Positions 6,275 through 9,685 of a stretch of 9,685 bases of DNA are shown here, one piece after another (position 1 is the first letter of the stretch; every line of letters begins with the position of its first letter). Where the stretch lies: contig CANGJO010000030.1 of the NCBI GenBank assembly GCA_947454285.1, forward strand, positions 1-9,685, in the 5' to 3' direction. The position numbers and the translations under genes are program-made. This DNA is from Microbacteriaceae bacterium. GTDB lineage: Bacteria > Actinomycetota > Actinomycetes > Actinomycetales > Microbacteriaceae. The notes beneath the pieces were generated by a model that made no database searches, had not been told where the DNA came from, and saw nothing but the letters and a program-made list of their open reading frames with translations.

Positions 6275-6348
6275 TGGCGAAATGGCAGACGCGGAGCACT
6301 CAAAATGCTTTTCCGAAAGGAGTGCGGGTTCAAGTCCCGCCTTCGGCA
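6268..6348 (+). tRNA. tRNA-Leu (anticodon CAA)
   Basis: The 81 bases fold as a class II tRNA. The acceptor stem is GCCGAAG with CTTCGGC, and the D arm is GCG…CGC with a GGCAGA loop. The anticodon stem is GAGCA with TGCTT, and its loop CTCAAAA gives anticodon CAA at 6301–6303, which reads UUG. The variable arm TCC-GAAA-GGA is long, as expected for leucine. The T arm is GCGGG-TTCAAGT-CCCGC, with discriminator A at 6348. The 3' CCA is not encoded (CAA follows), so it must be added by nucleotidyltransferase. The gene stands alone, divergent from pdtaR and convergent with pyk. Confidence 0.97.
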
Positions 6349-6353
6349 CAAAC

Positions 6354-6387
6354 AAGAAAACGGACCCCGATTGGGGTCCGTTTTCTT
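6354..6387. terminator. Bidirectional terminator shared by tRNA-Leu and pyk
   Basis: AAGAAAACGGACCCC (6354–6368) pairs perfectly with GGGGTCCGTTTTCTT (6373–6387) around a GATT loop. The arms are 15 bp with a C+G-rich core next to the loop. The outer A/T-rich part gives a U-rich tail in both directions: TTTTCTTTT on plus, TTTTCTTG on minus. It lies six bases past tRNA-Leu on one side and 26 bases past the pyk stop on the other, so it can serve both converging units. Confidence 0.93.
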
Positions 6388-6412
6388 TTATCCAGGTCTT
6401 TTGGAGCCCTCT

Positions 6413-7834
6413 TTACTGAGGTACTGAAGATCCAAGCTTGTGAACACGAAGGGTGTTGGTTGAGCCCTTTACGCCTGGTGGAGTACCGGCTACTACAACA
6501 ACTTCCTCGCCGATCTTGCCTTTGCCGGTGGCAAGAACAAGCTCGTCAACCTGGTTCATCATCTGGTCAGTGTGCTGAACCGGTGCAACTAGGTAAGAGT
6601 AAGCGCCCCAGACTAGTGACAAGCGGTTACGCACTGTCTCGCTAGGTGTGAAGGCCAAGGTTGGAACAGCGCTGCGTAAACGTGCCACGCGGCGAAGTGA
6701 GTCACCAGATTCGGTGAATACACAAACGTACTTAGAACCTAGCAGCTCGGCGATCTCAACGGCTGCAAGTGAAACTGCACCTGAGTGGGTGTGCGGGCGT
6801 GTACCAAGTTCCGGAATGCGGTCAAGGCCGTTGGCCTCAGTTGATTCAATGATTCGAGCCATTGCTTCAACGGTCTCTACTGGCCACTTACCTACTGATG
6901 TTTCACCTGAAAGCATCACAGCGTCGGCGCCATCAAGAATTGCGTTGGCAACGTCAGAGGCCTCGGCACGAGTTGGACGCGAGTTCTCAATCATGGTCTC
7001 AAGCATTTGTGTTGCCACAATTACAGGCTTGGCCCAACGACGTGCAAGTTCAACTGCACGCTTCTGAACTAGCGGAACATCTTCGAAAGGAAGCTCAACA
7101 CCAAGGTCACCACGAGCAACCATGATGCCATCAAAGGCGTCGATGATTTCTTCAAGAGCTTCAACAGCCTGAGGCTTCTCAATCTTGGCAATTACTGGAA
7201 GGAACTTGCCCTCTTCGTTCATGATTTCGTGAACGCGAACGATGTCGCTGGCGTTACGCACGAATGAAAGAGCGATCATGTCTACGCCAAGACGAATTCC
7301 CCAACGAAGGTCGTCTTCATCCTTTTCGGAAAGAGCAGGAACGTTTACGGCAACACCAGGAAGGTTGATTCCCTTGTTGTTCGAAACGAAGCCAGGAACC
7401 TCAACCACAGTAGTTACAGTGTCGCTGGTAACTTCAGTTGCCTTAAGGGTTACTTTTCCATCGTCGATCAAAAGTAGGTCGCCAACCTTGACGTCACCAC
7501 ATAGACCCTTGAAGGTTGTGCCACAAATTTCCTTTGTGCCTTCAACATCGTTGATGGTGATCTTAAAGGTGTCGCCCTTCTCAAGCATGTGTGGACCATC
7601 TGCAAAACGAGCAAGACGAATCTTTGGACCCTGAAGGTCAACGAAGATACCAACGGCCTTGTCCACATCGGCAGCAGCTTTGCGAACTGTGCGGTAGATC
7701 TCTTCGTGGACGTCGTAGCTACCGTGGCTAAGGTTCATACGAGCAACGTCTACACCTGCCTCGATGATGGCACGAATGCTTTCGTAGCTAGAGGTTGCCG
7801 GACCAAGGGTGGCAACAATCTTTGCGCGTCTCAT
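6413..7834 (-). CDS. pyk: Pyruvate kinase
   Basis: Pyruvate kinase transfers phosphate from phosphoenolpyruvate to ADP, the last glycolytic step. The 473-residue protein has the family layout: a split barrel with KIVATLGPAT at the N-terminus and RMNLSHG holding R32, N34 and S36. D66 lies in VDLQGPKIR. A B domain of about 70–170 is followed by IAKIEK with catalytic-type K217 and metal ligand E219, then MVARGDLGVELP with D243, and VATQMLETM with T275. The signature RPTRAEASDVANAILDGADA starts at 286, and the regulatory C domain follows from about 350. Length is typical of bacterial enzymes. The ATG at 7834 has AGAGGA about six bases upstream. Only 18 bases separate it from gltD with no terminator, so co-transcription with gltBD is likely. 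The product ends at a bidirectional terminator shared with tRNA-Leu. Confidence 0.98.
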   Translation of the reverse strand: MRRAKIVATLGPATSSYESIRAIIEAGVDVARMNLSHGSYDVHEEIYRTVRKAAADVDKAVGIFVDLQGPKIRLARFADGPHMLEKGDTFKITINDVEGTKEICGTTFKGLCGDVKVGDLLLIDDGKVTLKATEVTSDTVTTVVEVPGFVSNNKGINLPGVAVNVPALSEKDEDDLRWGIRLGVDMIALSFVRNASDIVRVHEIMNEEGKFLPVIAKIEKPQAVEALEEIIDAFDGIMVARGDLGVELPFEDVPLVQKRAVELARRWAKPVIVATQMLETMIENSRPTRAEASDVANAILDGADAVMLSGETSVGKWPVETVEAMARIIESTEANGLDRIPELGTRPHTHSGAVSLAAVEIAELLGSKYVCVFTESGDSLRRVARLRSAVPTLAFTPSETVRNRLSLVWGAYSYLVAPVQHTDQMMNQVDELVLATGKGKIGEEVVVVAGTPPGVKGSTNTLRVHKLGSSVPQ

Positions 7835-7852
7835 TTATTTCCTCTGTTTGTT

Positions 7853-9307
7853 TTAGATGGAGATTGGTCGATCGGTAGGTTTTACCGGTCGTGGTAGTTC
7901 ACTTGTACCTTCTAGGTATTCATCGATGGCGGCCGCCGCGCTGCGACCCTCAGCGATTGCCCAAACAATTAGGCTTTGTCCGCGACCGGCATCACCGGCA
8001 ACAAAAACGCCGTCGGCATTTGTTGCCCAGTTAGCCTCGCGCTGAACATTGCCTCGATCATCGAGGGCGATTTTTGATTGATTGTTCATGTCTTCACCTT
8101 CAACACCGGTGAAGCCAAGAGCTAGTAGCACCAAGTCAGCAGGAATGATTTGCTCAGTTCCAGCCTTGGGTAGGCGCTTGCCATTTACGAATTCAGTTTC
8201 GGCAACCTTTACGCCAGTCACCTTGCCATTTTCGCCAACAAACTCAACGGTAGATGCAAGGTATGTGCGGTCACCAAACTCTTCATGAGCAGAAGCAACT
8301 TCAAACAAGGTTGGCATGGTTGGCCATGGCTGGTTTGCTGGGCGTTCCGCAGGTGGCTGCTTACCAATTGCCAATGTGGTGACTGAGATTGCGCCCTGGC
8401 GGGTAGCAGTTCCAAGGCAGTCGGCTCCGGTATCGCCACCACCAAGAATGATTACGTTCTTACCGCCTGAAAGAATTTGGTTTTCAACGACTTCGCCAGC
8501 AACCACACGGTTAGCTGGAACTAGGTAGTCCATTGCAAAGTGAACGCCGTCCAAGTCGCGGCCAGGAATGTTTAGGTCACGAGGCTTGGTTGCTCCGGTG
8601 GCAATCAGAACTGCGTCGTATCGTGAACGCAGGTCTTCCCAGGTGATGTCAACGCCAATGTTTACGCTGGCACGGAAACGAGTTCCTTCTGCTTCCATTT
8701 GCTTCAGGCGAAGATCAATGTGCTGCTTCTCCATTTTGAAATCCGGAATACCGTAACGAAGCAGGCCGCCAATTTTGTCGTCGCGTTCGTAAACCGCAAC
8801 TGTGTGACCGGCACGAGTCAACTGCTGAGCAGCAGCCAGGCCAGCAGGACCAGAACCAACAACGGCAACTGTCTTACCGGTTAGACGCTCAGGTGCGTGT
8901 GGCTTAACCCAATCCTTGTCGAAGGCCTCATCAATAATTGAGACTTCGATTTCCTTAATGGTCACCGCTGGCTGATTAATTCCCAGCACACAAGAACTCT
9001 CGCAAGGTGCTGGGCACAGACGGCCGGTGAACTCAGGGAAGTTGTTGGTTGCGTGTAGTCGCTCGATTGCATTCTTGCCTTCGCCGCGCCAGGTTAGGTC
9101 GTTCCATTCAGGAATCAAATTACCCAGTGGGCAACCGTGGTGACAGAACGGCACACCGCAATCCATGCATCGACTTGCTTGAGTCTTTACAACCCCGGCA
9201 TCACGCTTTTCATAAACTTCTTTCCAGTCCATGATGCGCACCGATACCGGACGGCGTGTTGCAGTCTCTCGCTCGGTGGTCTTTAAGAATCCACGTGGAT
9301 CAGCCAT
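7853..9307 (-). CDS. gltD: Glutamate synthase (NADPH), small subunit
   Basis: GltD passes electrons from NADPH through FAD and iron–sulfur centres to GltB, which makes two glutamates from glutamine and 2-oxoglutarate. The 484-residue protein starts with the iron–sulfur domain, with cysteines C47, C50, C55 and C59 in CMDCGVPFCHHGCP, then C98, C102 and C106 in LCPAPCESSC. The FAD-binding GSGPAG is at 151–156 and IGGLLRYGIPDFKMEK follows from 179. The NADPH-binding GGGDTGADC is at 289–297, and the FAD-closing VFVAGDAGRGQSLIVWAIAEGR lies near the C-terminus. All signature cysteines are present. The ATG at 9307 has a strong GGAGGT with a five-base spacer and overlaps the gltB stop within ATGGCTGA, indicating translational coupling. 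pyk follows 18 bases after the stop. Confidence 0.98.
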   Translation of the reverse strand: MADPRGFLKTTERETATRRPVSVRIMDWKEVYEKRDAGVVKTQASRCMDCGVPFCHHGCPLGNLIPEWNDLTWRGEGKNAIERLHATNNFPEFTGRLCPAPCESSCVLGINQPAVTIKEIEVSIIDEAFDKDWVKPHAPERLTGKTVAVVGSGPAGLAAAQQLTRAGHTVAVYERDDKIGGLLRYGIPDFKMEKQHIDLRLKQMEAEGTRFRASVNIGVDITWEDLRSRYDAVLIATGATKPRDLNIPGRDLDGVHFAMDYLVPANRVVAGEVVENQILSGGKNVIILGGGDTGADCLGTATRQGAISVTTLAIGKQPPAERPANQPWPTMPTLFEVASAHEEFGDRTYLASTVEFVGENGKVTGVKVAETEFVNGKRLPKAGTEQIIPADLVLLALGFTGVEGEDMNNQSKIALDDRGNVQREANWATNADGVFVAGDAGRGQSLIVWAIAEGRSAAAAIDEYLEGTSELPRPVKPTDRPISI

Positions 9308-9685
9308 TGGTGACCTCCAAAATCTGCTTCCAAACAGTGTCGCTGTCTGGGTCTACCCCATCGGCGGTTGCCTTCGCGCGAATCTTTAGCACGCTTGCGT
9401 AGTCGCGAGGCAGCACGGTGGTGAAGTTTTTAACTTCGGCATCGAAGTTCTGCAGCAACGACTTGGCCAGAGCTGAATCGGTTTCAACAACATGCTGCTC
9501 AAGCAGTGCACGCAACTGCTGTTCTTCTTCAGCTGAGAGATCGTTCATGTGCAACTCGCCCGCAGCCAGTGCCTCGTGGTTAACGTGATCGGCGCGCAAC
9601 TTGTAAACAAATGCAACACCTCCTGACATACCAGCGCCAAGGTTTCTACCGGTTGGGCCAAGAATTACTGCAACTCCACCGGTCA
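9300..9685 (-). CDS. gltB: Glutamate synthase (NADPH), large subunit, C-terminal fragment (enters from window edge)
   Basis: Only the last 127 codons are present; the gene continues beyond 9685. The visible start, TGGVAVILGPTGRNLGAGMS, then GGVAFVY, is the end of the glycine-rich GXGXG beta-helix domain that closes the large subunit of glutamate synthase. A helical, acidic tail follows: DLSAEEEQQLRALLEQHVVE and then KNFTTVLPRDYASVLKIRA. Amidotransferase and FMN domains would lie outside the window. An in-frame ATG at 9629 is internal to the conserved domain and is not a start. The stop TGA lies inside the gltD start region, an eight-base overlap. Order gltB–gltD is the usual operon order in actinobacteria. 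Confidence 0.95.
   Translation of the reverse strand, partial: TGGVAVILGPTGRNLGAGMSGGVAFVYKLRADHVNHEALAAGELHMNDLSAEEEQQLRALLEQHVVETDSALAKSLLQNFDAEVKNFTTVLPRDYASVLKIRAKATADGVDPDSDTVWKQILEVTNG

Noticed and set aside
6241..6350. CTTCGGC direct repeat flanking tRNA-Leu considered as an attachment site of an integrated element.
   Set aside because: The copies are seven bases long, enclose only the tRNA, and no integrase or foreign gene is nearby.
6223..6645. 140-codon plus-strand frame running through tRNA-Leu and the terminator.
   Set aside because: It reads through a structural RNA gene, a perfect terminator and the antisense of pyk; its length comes from chance lack of stops.
1..9685. Search for CRISPR arrays, insertion sequences, toxin–antitoxin or defence genes and other accessory cargo.
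   Set aside because: Nothing found: all of the coding space is filled by conserved housekeeping genes, and the longest non-coding gap is 132 bp.

Overview
The window reads as a housekeeping stretch of an actinobacterial chromosome. The gene order uvrB–coaE–rpsA–polA–(thioesterase)–pdtaR–tRNA-Leu–pyk–gltD–gltB resembles the Mycobacterium tuberculosis region from pykA through pdtaR, polA, rpsA and coaE to uvrB. The base composition, about half G+C by eye, is low for an actinomycete. Together with the four-domain S1 protein and the N-terminus of UvrB, this suggests a small-genome member of the Microbacteriaceae, such as the freshwater Rhodoluna/Aquiluna type. The family and genus are inference. 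No mobile element, CRISPR array, phage gene or defence island is visible, and I found no new multi-gene system. The interest is in promoter and terminator architecture.

Layout. Positions 1–157 (minus) hold the first 52 codons of uvrB, overlapping the end of coaE (132–737, minus). A strong hairpin terminator (753–788) separates coaE from rpsA (800–2266, minus). A 132-bp spacer follows, then polA (2399–5113, minus). A short hotdog thioesterase gene (5156–5581, plus) diverges from polA and converges on the ANTAR response regulator pdtaR (5578–6198, minus). Those two genes share one CTAG that gives both stop codons. tRNA-Leu(CAA) (6268–6348, plus) diverges from pdtaR and ends at a bidirectional terminator (6354–6387) shared with pyk (6413–7834, minus). 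gltD (7853–9307) and the 3' end of gltB (9300–9685) lie upstream of pyk on the minus strand, giving a probable gltB–gltD–pyk operon.

Function. The left part is information processing: nucleotide-excision repair, DNA polymerase I and ribosomal protein S1, plus the last step of CoA synthesis. The right part is central metabolism, nitrogen assimilation by NADPH glutamate synthase together with glycolytic pyruvate kinase. Between them lie an RNA-binding antiterminator regulator and a MenI/EntH-like acyl-CoA thioesterase.

Regulatory pattern. polA and coaE each carry the hexamer TAGGCT exactly six bases before their ATG and lack a usable Shine-Dalgarno. This is the expected geometry of a leaderless transcript driven by a TANNNT -10 element. 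pdtaR has a similar TAAAGT. A third minus-strand TAGGCT lies just past the polA stop and is the best candidate rpsA promoter. By contrast, the operon-internal genes gltD and pyk have good Shine-Dalgarno sequences.
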